15,140 bases of DNA from the NCBI GenBank assembly GCA_017391185.1, contig JAFOZN010000224.1, positions 1-15,140 on the forward strand. Direction: 5' to 3'. The position numbers and the translations under genes are program-made. Positions 15,009 to 15,140 of the stretch are shown here, one piece after another. The first letter of the stretch is position 1, and each line of letters starts with the position of its first letter. Under the pieces are notes generated by a model. That model searched no databases. It saw only the letters and a list, made by a program, of their open reading frames with translations, and was not told the origin of the DNA. This stretch comes from Alistipes sp. (GTDB taxonomy: Bacteria; Bacteroidota; Bacteroidia; Bacteroidales; Rikenellaceae).

Positions 15009-15048
15009 CAAATATACCAAAAAGCAATGATTTTCAGCAAACATTGCT
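15009..15048 (-). promoter_or_regulatory. Promoter of the FISUMP lipoprotein gene with overlapping inverted repeat
   Basis: On the minus strand TTTG (15041-15038) and TATATTTG (15016-15009) are separated by 21 nt, a full consensus match with the same spacing as the fabH promoter. Transcription would start near 15002, about 30 nt before ATG 14970. AGCAATG (15023-15029) and CATTGCT (15042-15048) form a perfect 7-bp inverted repeat with a 12-nt spacer around the TTTG element, a possible operator. From 15049 to 15140 I see no gene or other structure. Confidence 0.65.
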
Positions 15049-15140
15049 CAAATAATTTCAAAATAAATCCAAACAAAATCTTAAAATAAGAACGCAGTTC
15101 ATTTAGAATTATTATATCGCAGATATAGTAAAATTCCACC

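Noticed and set aside
14971..15027. N-terminal extension of the FISUMP lipoprotein from 15027
   Set aside because: The extension would start upstream of the consensus promoter element at 15016-15009 and would place residues before a typical signal peptide.

Overview
The window looks like chromosome of a Bacteroidales-type bacterium (phylum Bacteroidota). The evidence is the promoter signature (several matches to TAnnTTTG, two of them with TTTG 21 nt upstream), start codons that mostly lack Shine-Dalgarno sequences, a DUF3575/DUF3868 gene pair, a FISUMP-domain surface lipoprotein with an acidic lipoprotein export signal, and a four-helix membrane LytTR regulator. I cannot name the genus. No tRNA, rRNA, insertion sequence or CRISPR array was seen.

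Layout. At 1-1736 (minus strand) lie fabH and the N-terminal two thirds of fabF, for initiation and elongation of type II fatty-acid synthesis. A divergent intergenic region (1737-1958) holds a good fabH promoter and a dyad, then a membrane-anchored LytTR regulator (1959-2897, plus) that ends in a strong hairpin. From 10620 down to 2974 (minus) runs one long pyrimidine operon: a 45-codon leader ORF, an intrinsic-terminator-like hairpin, pyrC, carA, carB, pyrK, pyrD and a small two-helix membrane protein. The plus strand resumes at 10787 with a YqaA/DedA-type membrane protein, then a DUF3575 and a DUF3868/OmpA-like gene pair (outer-membrane or fimbrial accessory type). They face a FISUMP-domain lipoprotein (13468-14970, minus) across a shared bidirectional terminator.

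The pyr operon encodes both carbamoyl-phosphate synthase subunits, dihydroorotase, and the catalytic and electron-transfer subunits of a class 1B (NAD-linked) dihydroorotate dehydrogenase. pyrB, pyrE and pyrF must lie elsewhere. The gene order pyrC-carA-carB-pyrK-pyrD is the one known from Bacillus.

Two observations stand out. First, CarA has serine (codon TCA) where the catalytic glutaminase cysteine should be. Two other glutamine-site positions also appear changed, so this synthetase may run on free ammonia, as vertebrate CPS1 does. Second, an intrinsic-terminator-like hairpin lies 10 nt before the pyrC start, directly after a short U-rich ORF. pyrC can then be expressed from the visible promoter only by read-through, which resembles the UTP-sensing leader-peptide attenuator of E. 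coli pyrBI.
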